A DNA stretch of 64,000 nt from positions 1,798,001 to 1,862,000 of the forward strand of contig JAQJZZ010000013.1 in NCBI GenBank assembly GCA_030077755.1. Reading direction: 5' to 3'. Of this stretch, positions 23,589-34,704 are shown one piece after another (the stretch's first letter is position 1; every line of letters begins with the position of its first letter). Under the pieces are notes generated by a model. The model was given only the letters and a program-made list of their open reading frames with translations, searched no databases and was not told the origin of the DNA. A program made the translations under genes and the position numbers. The DNA is from Filosporella fistucella. Taxonomy: Eukaryota; Ascomycota; Leotiomycetes; Helotiales.

Positions 23589-25198
23589 CTTTATATCTAG
23601 CAAAGGCTGATAGTGAGGGCTGAATGTTGGCGACTTCTGTTACAGTGAGAGAGGAATGACTTGGTATAAATGCCTGTATGAGTGTCAAAACAATGGCATG
23701 TGAACACTCGCCTCTCAATTGATTGAGTGGGGGCATACATACTCTTTAAGCACAACCCGCAGGAGACCGCAGATACGAAAATGCAGTGCGTTCAAACATC
23801 ACACTATGCATATACAATAGCAACACTCTATTCAACGCCCGAATTGTAAGCAGCCAATCTACTCTCGACTTTGAATGTTCACATCCTACAACATGATCAC
23901 AAGCAAAAGAAAAACCACGGACAGCACGGCAGTCCTCGCGGTATTCTCCGTGTAAGATCAGCACTCGAGGAAAGGAATGACGTTAGACTCGGGACCATAC
24001 CTATACTTAACGAAAAGACACACTTATGATTCGTTTCGCTTTCGCGTTCGTGTATCAGGTACAGCGTTACATTGCATCTCCTCTCCAAGATCTACGCCGT
24101 GTCTTATACACCAATACACACGCGCTCTCATCTTTCTTTGTGTTTTGGAAGTGCAAACTCACTTGAGAATATCATCTCTCCAGGACAAGATCTTGTTGTA
24201 GTCCCCCCACGGAACAGGCAACTGGGCTAAATAGATCTCAAGCCCGAGAACCGGGTTCCCCTCTAAAATGGCATGATAAAACGAATGCAACGCTCAATCT
24301 TGCATCTGAGATGTGGTTACACTAGAAGAGAAGCATGTATCACAGATTCTGATCCGTCACGCATTGCATATCGAATTTAACCTGTCTTTGGATAGAAAAT
24401 ATAGACTAATTATATTGGAGCTGAGGTGCGGGGTAGGAAGGTTCAGAAAAAGCAAATATAAGAACAACAGAAAGAGACGTGTAGAGATGGAGAATAGAGA
24501 GTAAGATGGAGGCGGAGTGGTGACACTACATATATGCTGCATAACATACTTCGGATCCGTCCCGCATTGCAGATTTGACAGCTTTTGTGTGAGCTGAACT
24601 GCGGGGAGGCTATCCGATAGATGAGTTGAAACAGAGGAAGAAGAGCGGAAAGATGACACATAGAAACTTCTTTCGAGGGTTTAGTTGAATATATATTGAC
24701 GTAAAGGTTTCCGGGGTTGCTTTGTAAGCGCCAGTAAAATGGAATATTGAGGTGCGATTGCTTGGAGTCATGTGATATGCCCCATTCTTCCACGTTGTGA
24801 TTTCTACATCTCAATTCGATACGCAATGCAGGGTAAAACAACTCGTTCCCGAAAACTCTTATGAAACCCCAAAAAAATTTGAGCAGAAAAGATTGATTAG
24901 TTCTAAACCAAAAAAAAAATGAACAATCTGGCAGGACACTTAGGCTCAAGACAAAAGTATAGCGGACTCATTTCCTAAAACAGTGCACTTGCTCCAGCTT
25001 GGATTGTTGATGAGCGTTCTGCAACAAGTCGCCAAAACTCATCACATTCAAATCCCGCAAAATGTATTTCAAAAGTTGAGATTGTAAAGAGAAAGCTACG
25101 CTATCCTCAAATCATGACCCATCCTATTCCCAGCCCAATGTCTAGTCGTAGTAGTATTCTATGCTTCAGCAAGATACCTTTAACCAACGCCAAACGCC
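23589..25198. other. Intergenic with a diverged duplicated segment
   Basis: No gene recognised. Two adjacent segments (about 24310-24430 and 24510-24615) share GTGGTnACACTA, then GATCCGTCnCGCATTGCA, then a CTGAGnTGCGGGG-like end. This looks like an old tandem duplication. A poly-A tract lies near 24910. Confidence 0.35.
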
Positions 25199-26171
25199 TT
25201 AGATGTCAATGCCATCCACAACTATGCCCTTCTTCCATTCATACTGCATAAGACGCGCCACCTCATTTGCGCTCTCCTCGCTCACCATGATGCTCACAAG
25301 ATACAAGCTAGCATCCAATCCACAGGTGATACCACCCGAGGTAATAACTCGCAGACCACCTAGACGAAGAGCAGCTCTGCGAGCATTACTCTCACGACGG
25401 GCATTACTCTCCTTCCATGCATTCGAGCCCTTACGACCCATGGATGGTCGGCGGGCATCAGACTTGCGACGCACATATGGGTTCTCATCTGGATTACCCA
25501 GATCAAAACGAAGGTTGTTCACAACGTATCTCTCCTCCACAACATCACATCTCTCAGCCAAGTCTCGTTGTGAGATTTGGGAGCAGATACTCTCGAACTT
25601 GGCGTAGAAATCGGGATGGGTAGTTGCAGACAAACCACTGAGGATACCTGCCTGTGCGAGGAAGAGAGAGCCTGTGCAGACGGAGAGAACAGTTCGTTCT
25701 TTCTTTGGGTCTTTCTTTTGGATGTCGGAGAAGGCTTTGATGAGGCCTAAGGGTTCGGATTTGGCTTTGAGGATGGGTTCGACTCCGCCGCCGGGAATGA
25801 CGAGGATGTCGAACTCGGCGAGACGGGTGTAGGCTTCTTTGAAGTCGATGTGGGCGCGGAAAGAGGCACCTTGGGTAGATACGGTGTTTTCGGACTCGGA
25901 AACAAAGGTAGCTGCAAAAGCCTTGGTTGCTGTGAGGGGTTAGCTGTGTAATGAGGGGTGAAACAGACGATATAACGGGAATGCGGGGTATTTGCAGATT
26001 AGTATTGAAGAATTGAATGCCATTGAGATTAAAATGATACTTACAATCATCATTCATGTTGTGCTTGGCATGGGTCAAGACTTCGAGAGGTCCTACGAAG
26101 TCCATGGCATCCATGCCAGTGTGCAGTGCGAATAACACCTTGATGATAGGGACGGAGTCAGCGGTTGCCAT
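25199..26171 (-). CDS. DJ-1/PfpI (ThiJ, isonitrile-hydratase-like) family protein
   Basis: Exons 26171-26045 and 25929-25199 give 285 aa. N-terminal VLFALHTGMDAMDFVGPLEV is the usual start of GATase1-like DJ-1/PfpI proteins. DILVIPGGGVEP holds the conserved Gly loop, and VLSVCTGSLFLAQAGILSG the nucleophile elbow with the putative catalytic Cys (about residue 127). VITSGGITCGLDASLYLV closes the domain. Between residues about 195 and 235 there is a basic, low-complexity insert with repeated ESNARR/SDARR units that is not part of the core fold. The closest described activities are isonitrile hydratase and transcription-regulator-like members; function here is not assignable. Intron GTAAGT...CAG, 115 bp. 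Confidence 0.88.
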
Positions 26172-27400
26172 GATTGCGACTGAATTGTGAAGATGAAGCT
26201 GTTGATGCTTGGGAGAAGAGTTTAAGTAGACTGAGATGGAACTGAGAGTATTGATTGAGATAGCTGAAGCTGAAGATGAAGATGGAAAGGAAGAAGAAAG
26301 CTTCGGTGTGCGAGATCTAACACGTCCTTGGTCACACAGGCGGGATGATCAGATTTCCTCACGTGAGTTGGGCCAGTCAGGGGGTCGGGAATGCGGGGTA
26401 AAGTAGCACCAGCTTAAGTGGAGTCGCTAGTTTAGCCCCAAGCTAGCCATCAAGACGAATTATATCGAGGCGGGTGTCTCCGCAACTGTCACGAGATCCG
26501 CGTCATTCTACCCTAATCGGGAGTATATCAAAAGCAATTTGTGTTTCCTCTGTATTTATCGATATCACAACGACAAAGGAATCATTTCTAAAACATACGA
26601 GACATTTAGATTGAACACATCTGCAAGGTCCCGATAAGGTGGTCAGCAATTATGAGGTCATTTGAGAAATCACCCGATCGTGTGAGCCGATGCCAGGAAC
26701 AAAGGCCACAACTACCCCTGACTCGACAATCATTTCTTGAATGAATCAGCTCATGAAAGTTTGTGTGATCTCGTGTCCAAAGAAATGCGAGGGAGAGGGA
26801 CCATCGAGACTACCTATGACTCGAACTTACTAAGTACATTATGTCCTTGAGGCTTGAGGGCTACCTAATAAATAGTTTTGCGGTGTAAAACTTGCTTAGG
26901 TGACAGCTACCAACAAGGGCTGAAAAGTGCTCTCGAATAATCTCCTCTGACAAGGGCAATTGGAGATGATTGGCACCCAAAAGACAAGATGCGGTTTGCT
27001 TATTGGGAGGATATTTAAGCACTGATTAAACAGGGACAATAAGGTAGTAGACCTCCATCGGTGTTACAGCAATTCGAGACTTTTCATGATGTCACGTGAA
27101 CACCCTTCACAAACTGGAAAGACAAACATGTCTCTGGAACTTTTCACACAAGCATGACAGTATTTGAGGTACATAACGGGAAGGGTTGGAAGCTCGATGC
27201 ATTAGTTTTGCTTAATTATATCATTCCTTCGAAGATTATCTGTTTTATCGGTATCGAGATACCGAATATGCTGGGAGGGATGGCTGCCGGACAAGAACGA
27301 TGAAAATGGTCTTGTATGGTTAATCCTACCTTACCTTACAGGAAGGTCAACATTTGTAAAACCATCCGTACAATCATCTTGCTGCCAGAGCACCTTACTT
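26172..27400. other. Intergenic, nothing recognised
   Basis: Promoter side of the DJ-1-like gene and 3' flank of the NACHT gene. No coding frame or repeat stands out. Confidence 0.4.
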
Positions 27401-30096
27401 TCAACCTTCTTGATGCAAAACAGATCTTGACATAAACTCATCAGAGAACACACTCATTCCATCCTGTAGAATACTCTGAGCCGTAACATCCACACCTCCC
27501 ACACTCGAGGAGAACTTCATCGATAGTAAAGCCTCGCGGAAGAGCTCAGGGTTGGTCTGTCCACTAGCCGACATGGCGATCCGTAGCAAATATGCATGGT
27601 TGGTCATCACCGCCCATTCCAGGAGCTGTGAATTTCTCGCGTTCTTTTCAACCTTATCCCACGGTCTGAAGTCAAACGGCAGATCTTTTGATATCAAGTT
27701 TCCAAACAACTGGTCACGTAGAGCATTGTGAACCGGTCCTTGACTTGGTGTAGAATCGAGATCTTTTGTATGCCATAGCCAATGAGATGATACATAAGGC
27801 AGAAGCCTGTATTTCTCCAGGCCGGCAAGGGATATTTGTCTTCTGGGAATATACTGCGCCATATCTTTGGGCAAGTGTACTGGCTGAGGTCGCCGAACAG
27901 CCTTCCACACTCTAATCAGTCTCTGAGCCACCATGCTCTGGACAAGGTCTTGGGATGAGGTGATTCGTTCCAGTGTAGCAAGGTCTCTGTTGATACGACG
28001 GGGAGTAATCTGAGTACCGAAATCATAGAAATTGAGGTACGCAATGCAAAGTTCTCCTGCCACAGCATTGGCCTGCTTCAGGTTGAAATGGAATCCATTA
28101 CTCCTCGGCTCCAAAAGATAATCTTGGAGTGTGTAGTGTGCGAGCTGTACTGTTTGTGTTCCCTTTTCAATGTCAACTAGATGTCTACATTCTTGTTGAA
28201 GTCGATCGAAGCCATTCAGAACCTTTTCGCCGTTGAATTGCTCATCCTCTAGAGCGAAAGAAACAGCTTCGCACAATTCATCTACATGAAGAGATCTCCT
28301 AGCACACACTAGCCATTTGAGCATCTTGTCGATTATGGTCCGCCACCTTGAATCTACAATTCTACTCAGGCGACGATCATATACATCGGTAATGGTTCTT
28401 GGGAGATCTTCCAGTACAATCTCGATCTCTCGGTCAGATACTGTATCGCAGATATCTTGTAGCTGGAGCTGGAGGAGAATATAACTGTTCGCGTGTTGGT
28501 ACTGGTGAAGATGCCTATTGCTTCATATTCAGTGACTTACTTTGGCTCGGCAACCTCGATCAATTTTGTTGTCAGATACTCCCTCAATGAGGGATCCCTA
28601 GTGACAAGATCGCCGCTCTGAATGAGTTCCTCCACCGACATTCTCACAAATCTATCGAAATCCTGATTGTTTGTACAGAGTGATATCGGAATGCGACATT
28701 GAGCCACTATAGGCCCTGCCCAGACTTCCGATAGAAGGTCTTCGTTACCAGTGAGGCATAGCTTGACGGACAGGGGTTGGTTGTTCAAGATCTGCTTAAG
28801 GCCTTGGATGACTTGGTGCTGTAACATAGAACTAATTTCTTCGAGGCCATCCAATACCATGTATACCGGGACCAGCTGTACTTTGATGCATTGCTCTAAC
28901 ACGTCAATTGACGTCGCAAGATCCAAAAAGCCCTCTTCATCTCGTTTCGCCTGCACAATTAAGGCTTCCAGAACTTCTGGCACCGAGGACATACTTTTGA
29001 GCAGCTGACGGGCCAAGTAGCTGAAAATATGTGCAGGTTGCAATGTAGCACGCTTTGAATATTCACACAAGCAAAAGACCACCACTGAATCTGAGCAGAG
29101 CTCATCTATAATGCTGGAAGCCAACGTGGACTTACCAGATCCCGCTAGTGATGATCAGTATAATATTTAATTTCGGAAATAGTATACCTACCACAACCAT
29201 AGCAGAATAGGACATGAAAGCCGCCTAAGCTGCGCCAACTGACATACTCCTCTATTTCAAAAAGGGTCGAGCCAGAATTTTGACTTCTATTCGCTCTCAG
29301 AGTCTCGAGCAGTCGAGAGCAATCAAGTTCGCACAAAGCAGACAATATCTGCCCGCGCCGCTGAGTTATCTCAGAGGTTACTACAGTATGCGAGACCTCT
29401 GCCATCTCCAATTGAGAGGAAGAAATCGCTGCCTTCTCAGCTCGTTCTTTGTATCTAAGGGAACCTCTAATGGCTTCGTCGCAAAGGGATTTGAGATATA
29501 ATGTGTTGTCTACTCCTTGTTTGCCATGATTGTGAATAGATTCGAGGAAATGGCAGCAAAATATAACGATATTGAGATATGCATCTGATTCCTCTTGGAG
29601 TGCGGCATAGGTTCTGAAGAGCTCAAGAGTTGCTTTGTAATGAACTGCAATAGGTCAGTTTGCGTATGCAGAAGAATTGAGGCCTGGGTAGCTTACATTG
29701 GGTCAGTATCCCTCCAATCCGAGCTAGCGTAACTGTGAACTCTTCGCAGAGGCTGCGATGACATTTTATTGCAACTATAACCACCCTAATACATCCCAGA
29801 ATTGTTCCACGGTTGAAAGGCACATTCGGTTTGATCCTACTATTAATATGGTCGAAATGGTCGATTGCATGGACCAATGCGGCAAGCTCTTTGATCACGG
29901 AGCCATTCTTGCTGATAGTAATATCTTCCCGACTAGTGTCGACAGGCGAGAAATGTAAGTTCTTAGGCGTAGCATTGTGGAAAAGAGCCTTTTCGGAGTC
30001 GCTGAGTCTGGCTAGGAATTGTTGTTGTGTTGATATCCATGGATTGTCGTCGAGATGGCCTGTGAGGCTAGCGGAGGCGGGGGTCACCACTTCCAT
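27401..30096 (-). CDS. NACHT-domain STAND protein (fungal NLR-like)
   Basis: Exons 30096-29697, 29644-29192, 29144-28541 and 28484-27401 give 846 aa in consistent phase. Residues ~1-280 are an all-helical N-terminal region of the kind found before fungal NACHT domains (DUF7708-like in feel; not certain). The Walker A motif is YGCAGSGKSTLASSI, formed across the intron between exons 2 and 3. The Walker B/sensor region is PVYMVLDGLEEI. Further NACHT landmarks are LKQILNNQPLSVKLCLTG, LQDICDTVSDREIEIVLEDL and MLKWLVCARRSLHVDELCEAV. The C-terminal ~200 residues show no ankyrin, WD or TPR repeats, so the sensor end is short or different. Predicted role: signal-transducing NTPase in non-self recognition or programmed cell death (inference from family). 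The last intron (28540-28485) is set by phase; a 26-nt alternative was judged too short. Confidence 0.87.
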
Positions 30097-31226
30097 TTCG
30101 TCGCAATCTCAGCTTTTCAATCGAAACCTGTTTCTTCGTCGACACTTGAAGCTTGCAATCCCATGTCTGACTCTGTATCGCAAGTGCCGCTGTATGAACT
30201 CAATAATTTCATTGTTTGAGAATTATAGCAAGACCAAGGCCAGCCTGAAATCAAGGTGCACTTCAGCTTGGAGTGGCAAGGCCACCAATGAATGGGGCTG
30301 AAAGTATACTGACAAACCATGGTTGATGAGCATAAGCTCGTGCGAATACCCAGAGTCATCGTTTCTCTGAAGGTCTTAGAATATATATAAAGTGATAGCT
30401 CTCATTTCCCTTTCTTCTTTATCTCCTGCACCTTCTTCTATTCGACGTGATCCTAAGTAGGGTTATCGTTAAATAAAGCACCACAAGGGAATGACATCAG
30501 GGTTGGAAAAGCTTCAAGCCTGGCGTGCCTAGCGTAACAAGCATAATAGCTCTTGTATGGCCAAGGACAATCGCTAAAGAAATATCTAATGTGCTTGATT
30601 ATAGTCCTTTAGAATTGGTATTGTGGACGGGGTCTATACTTGGTCCTTGACATGTCTTACTTTAAGATCATAGCACATCAGCCAATACTGCTTTTCGGAT
30701 TTTTATGGATCATTCCAACGCATCAAGCCTGTTCACTTTACCCCATCTTATTCAATGATTTTCGCTGGAAATGCAGTAATGACGGCGAATGGATGAAGTC
30801 TCTGCTTGCTAGATTTCGGCGACACTTGAGTTTTTCGTGTCATATTGGAATCCGCTTTCAATCGTCTAAATTCTTACTTTTGTTTGGTGTCGGGATTATG
30901 TGAGCTTCTTGCATTGCCGGAAGCGCGCCCAGAACTTTCTCCCATCCTATGGCACCTTGAGAGCGTGCAAATCCTGCAGTAGCAGAAGATGATGGTTGGC
31001 TCGTGCGATGTTGAAAGGTATTGTGCAGATATTCTTACTTCGCCTTCAAGATTCTCACCTAATCTGGCAGCGATAACATTACCAATCAATGCAAGCATAC
31101 TTGCCATACCTTTGGCCATCAACTATAACTATGATGTTGCCCTCGCCCCTGGATGATATTTATATCCTAATTACTTTGTAATTTCCTTGCTTCAAATTAC
31201 TCCAGTAATCCTAGCCTGCTTCAATC
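30097..31226. other. Intergenic, nothing convincing
   Basis: A weak minus-strand ORF at 30874-31122 and a weak plus-strand ORF at 30640-30903 show no recognisable motif. Confidence 0.35.
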
Positions 31227-33043
31227 ATGGGTGCAGTTGTCAAACATGAAGGTCTGAAGACCATTTTCACTGGGCGCCGACTTCCAATCTCTTCTCTGGA
31301 GAACGAAGTTTGTCAATTCCGGGGCATTAAGTATGGAATTATTCCAGCGCGCTTTAGGCATTCGCTGTTGAATACGAATTTCCAGTCGAGGACAGATGCA
31401 ACTAACTTTGGGTATGCTTCTACATTGCCTCGCCGATCTCACTGACACATTTTCATTAGGCCGAAATCACCGCAACATGTTGTTCCAGTTCGCTTGGAGG
31501 ACAAATTGATCGGTGTTGCTTCCCACCAAAGAACTCATGGTCCTGATGTATTCGATGAACTTGATTGTCTGAATCTAAATGTCACAGCCCCTTCCGTAGC
31601 CAAACTTGGAGATGAAGTGCCTGTCCTAGTATATGTGCATGGCGGTGGTGGGTTTTCGGGGTCAAATTCAGATTGGTGGTGTGATGGTGGGGGTATTGTG
31701 AAAAGAAGCATCGAGATCAGAAAGCCAGTAATTGTGGTGACAGTCAAGTACGTCTTGCATGGACTGGTCAATGATTAAACTGATGGAATCTCAGCTACCG
31801 GCTCGACGTTTTTGGATACCTTGCATCAAAAGAATTTCGAAGAGAGCCTGGTGCAAACGACCACAGTAATTTTGGTTAGCACTGCAGCTCCTACACAATC
31901 ATAAATGCTAACTACTCAAGCACTCCATGATATAGTACCACTCCCGCTGCAGTCCACAATTTAAGATGACCGTATGCTAATATGAAGTAGCAAACGGCAT
32001 TGGAATTTCTCCACAATTTCATCTCGCCCTTCGGCGGCTCTCCGTCCAACATCACTGTTTATGGCGAATCTCACGGATCTTTGCTCATCAATGCCCTCAT
32101 CCACTCATCACTGCCACCTCTGTTCCATCGAGCAATTCTACAATCCCAACTTCTAACAGCCCCCATCATCAGCACTCCTTACTCCGCCGAGACCAGTGAA
32201 GCGACTTTTACCTCTCTGAAAGCTGCGCTATCAGTTACTACAATTGATGAGCTTCGGGCTGTCCCGTGGCCGGAGTTGTTGACAGCCTACAAGTCTGTTG
32301 ATCCGCGATTATCGCAACTCCTAGTAATCGATAACACAACGCTAAAAGAAAACTGGAGTCAAACCTTCACATTCAAAGGGCCAATCATGTTGAGCACTAC
32401 TAGAGATGAAGTTGCAGTTATTGAAGTCATCCTATCATCAATCCCACAGACTTCCATCCATCCTCCAACAACTATTCTCATATCAGCCTTTGAGTCACTC
32501 CTTGGGCCAACCATAGCATCTGATATCCTGTTTGCGTACGGGATCCACGGGCAAACCATGGAAGAGAAGGCGATTAAATCGTGCCTGCAGATAGCAGAGG
32601 ATCTCATCTGGGGCCTCCCAACCAAGACCTTCTTCCAAAATGCCAAAGATCACAATGTTCCCATTCGAGAGATTAGTTTCGAGCAAAAAAACCCATTTGG
32701 TGGGCAATTCGACGGTGCGGTGCACGCACTGGACCTGGCATACCTGCATGGATCTCCAGAAATCTTCTCACAGACTGCCAAACCTGAGAAGGAAATGGGT
32801 TTACAGAGGAGTTTACAGGATGAGTATATTGATTTTGCTTATGGAACTGGAGATCAGGTGAGAGATGAAGTGACGACTTTTGGTCCTGATGGGAATGTAG
32901 GAGTGGTGGAGCGCAAAGAGTTTTTGAGCAAGTGGAGGAGGGACGATATGTGGGGTGTTTGGGATGGAGTCGACGAGCAGATGCGGATTGGGGTACTCGG
33001 GACTGTCATGGGTCATTTGGCTGCGATATTGGGAAGAGGCTGA
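31227..33043 (+). CDS. Type-B carboxylesterase / lipase family
   Basis: Exons 31227-31411, 31460-31747, 31795-31874, 31921-31934 and 31991-33043 give 539 aa. Landmarks in order: FRGIKYGIIPARF near the N-terminus; the oxyanion-hole strand VLVYVHGGGGFSGS; VIVVTVNYRLDVFGYLAS; the nucleophile elbow ITVYGESHGSLLI (family consensus GESAG, with His at the fourth place); and HALDLAYLHGSPEIF holding the late His. The fourth exon is only 14 nt (CACTCCATGATATA); including it restores NFALHDIQTALEFLHN, a standard esterase block. No signal peptide is seen, so it is likely intracellular. Substrate unknown; the family hydrolyses carboxylic esters. Confidence 0.9.
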
Positions 33044-33561
33044 TTTCCGCCTACAACTGCAACATCCATTTTGCAGTGTGTTCCTTTGGCACGTGTTAGC
33101 CATGTCGAACTTCACTGCCCCTGTTCAGTATTAGTCCACCATTGTTGCTCGTATACTCCGTAGCATTCACGTCTTTCATTCGTCGCTTCATGCAGACTCG
33201 ACACCCCATTAAGTTTCTTTTTCCATCTTGAAAGCACGGAATCCAGAGAACGTTGTTGCACCACCACTTTAATTGATTTATGAGTAGTTCAGAAGACATA
33301 AGGGATTGAGTCAAAAGCTCGCTCGCTTCTGTTATTGTGAGTACTGTATGGCCCTAGTAAGACCAACAGAGCATTCGAAATCAAGAAGCTACCCAAAGGA
33401 TCTCATGTATCAGTTTAATCACGGACGAACATCCGGAGACATTATTTGTACTCCTTTGCTGGCATCAAGGGCATCTATCAATAGCTTGTGCTGAAGACGT
33501 CTAAAATCGAGTTTCTGTCTTTCCTTCACATTTTCACTTCACCTCTATTTTCTGCTTCAAC
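33044..33561. other. Intergenic, nothing recognised
   Basis: Contains the presumed promoter and a CT-rich leader just before the ATG at 33562. Confidence 0.35.
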
Positions 33562-33948
33562 ATGCGTTCGACTCCATTCAGTCTGCTCTGCGGGCTGCTT
33601 GTCACCTCTCTTATTTTTGCAATAAAAATTGTTCCCGGCCTGGCAACTTCACAGAATCCGGAATGTCACTATGCTACTTTCGTTTACATTGATGCAAGAG
33701 AACTCGTAGCAGCAACCTCGTCCTTCAAATCTAGCCATTCTTTTTGTACCGTATCCACGGCCTCCCAAATCCCTACCACTACATCTGCTCCTTTTTCCAC
33801 TCCAAGCAGCGATTCAAACTTGTTTATCGATGGAGATCGAGAGATCCAAAGTCCCAGTACTCTATCCACGAATGGGTTAGACAGTTTCTACGGCAGGGAA
33901 TCTCCGGGACCCCGTATCAGTGGTATTACATCGTCAACTGAAGCCTAG
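33562..33948 (+). CDS. Possible small secreted protein, function unknown
   Basis: A 128-aa frame begins after a CT-rich leader ending CTTCAACATG, a typical fungal start context. The first ~28 residues form a plausible signal peptide (basic n-region, then LLCGLLVTSLIFAIKIVPGLA). The mature part is Ser/Thr-rich with two Cys in the first third and no family I recognise. Low-complexity composition and lack of introns mean it could be a chance ORF, a truncated gene or a small secreted effector-like protein. Confidence 0.45.
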   Translation: MRSTPFSLLCGLLVTSLIFAIKIVPGLATSQNPECHYATFVYIDARELVAATSSFKSSHSFCTVSTASQIPTTTSAPFSTPSSDSNLFIDGDREIQSPSTLSTNGLDSFYGRESPGPRISGITSSTEA

Positions 33949-34704
33949 GGGGGGACTGGGTGAGCAAATCCTCCCCTTTCCGACGTAGCATACACAGCTC
34001 AAGTCAGATCATCAACTAATGAGTTTTCTTTAAAAATAAGAAAATAGTGCAGTTAAGGCTAGCCAATACGATATATATCTATACGTGATATAGTTCCTCC
34101 AGTCGCACTCCTAACTTCCTACCATACAAGGCAGGGTATACAAGTTCTTATTGTACGTCAGGTCTAATATCGGGGATGACATGACAGGTTGCCGTATCGT
34201 CCTTCGAACGGCAGCATCGGGCGGAATATTGAACACGTACGCCCAATTTACTTCAACGTAGACTAATAACAGAATCTGGTGTTGGCGAGGAGCAATTTTG
34301 AGCGGCCATTAGCTCTGATTAATGGCTGTTCCAAAGCTCCAAACATTGACGTAGATACGCTGTATTTTGCGCTAGCAGATAATTAGACAGGAATTGCGGT
34401 TTTGAAGGGGACTTTTGCCACATATGATATGTTTGAATCGGAATACAGAAAGTAGTAGACGGGAAGGGATTCTAGAATGTGCCCCGACATCCGGAATTAT
34501 TTAAAACTTAATCTGCAGATTACGGTACGCATTGTAGGTACGTTACAGTGATAGGGATGTATTATACCTAGTGCAATTTCTACCATGTCTGGTTCTCTAA
34601 CTTTATTCTAGTTTTCCTGTTTCAATCAGACAGACAATAAGGTTTACCTGCACAGCCCTACAGCATGTCCATAGCACTGCCTTGAACCCTTGTTACATAG
34701 AGTC
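33949..34704. other. AT-rich intergenic stretch
   Basis: No ORF of note; rich in TA dinucleotides and stop codons in all frames. This is compatible with old RIP-mutated sequence, but no parent element is recognisable. Confidence 0.35.

Noticed and set aside
28515..28540. 26-nt intron in the second NACHT gene, in phase with flanking exons
   Set aside because: Shorter than fungal spliceosomal introns. A 56-nt intron (28485-28540) with the same donor also keeps phase.
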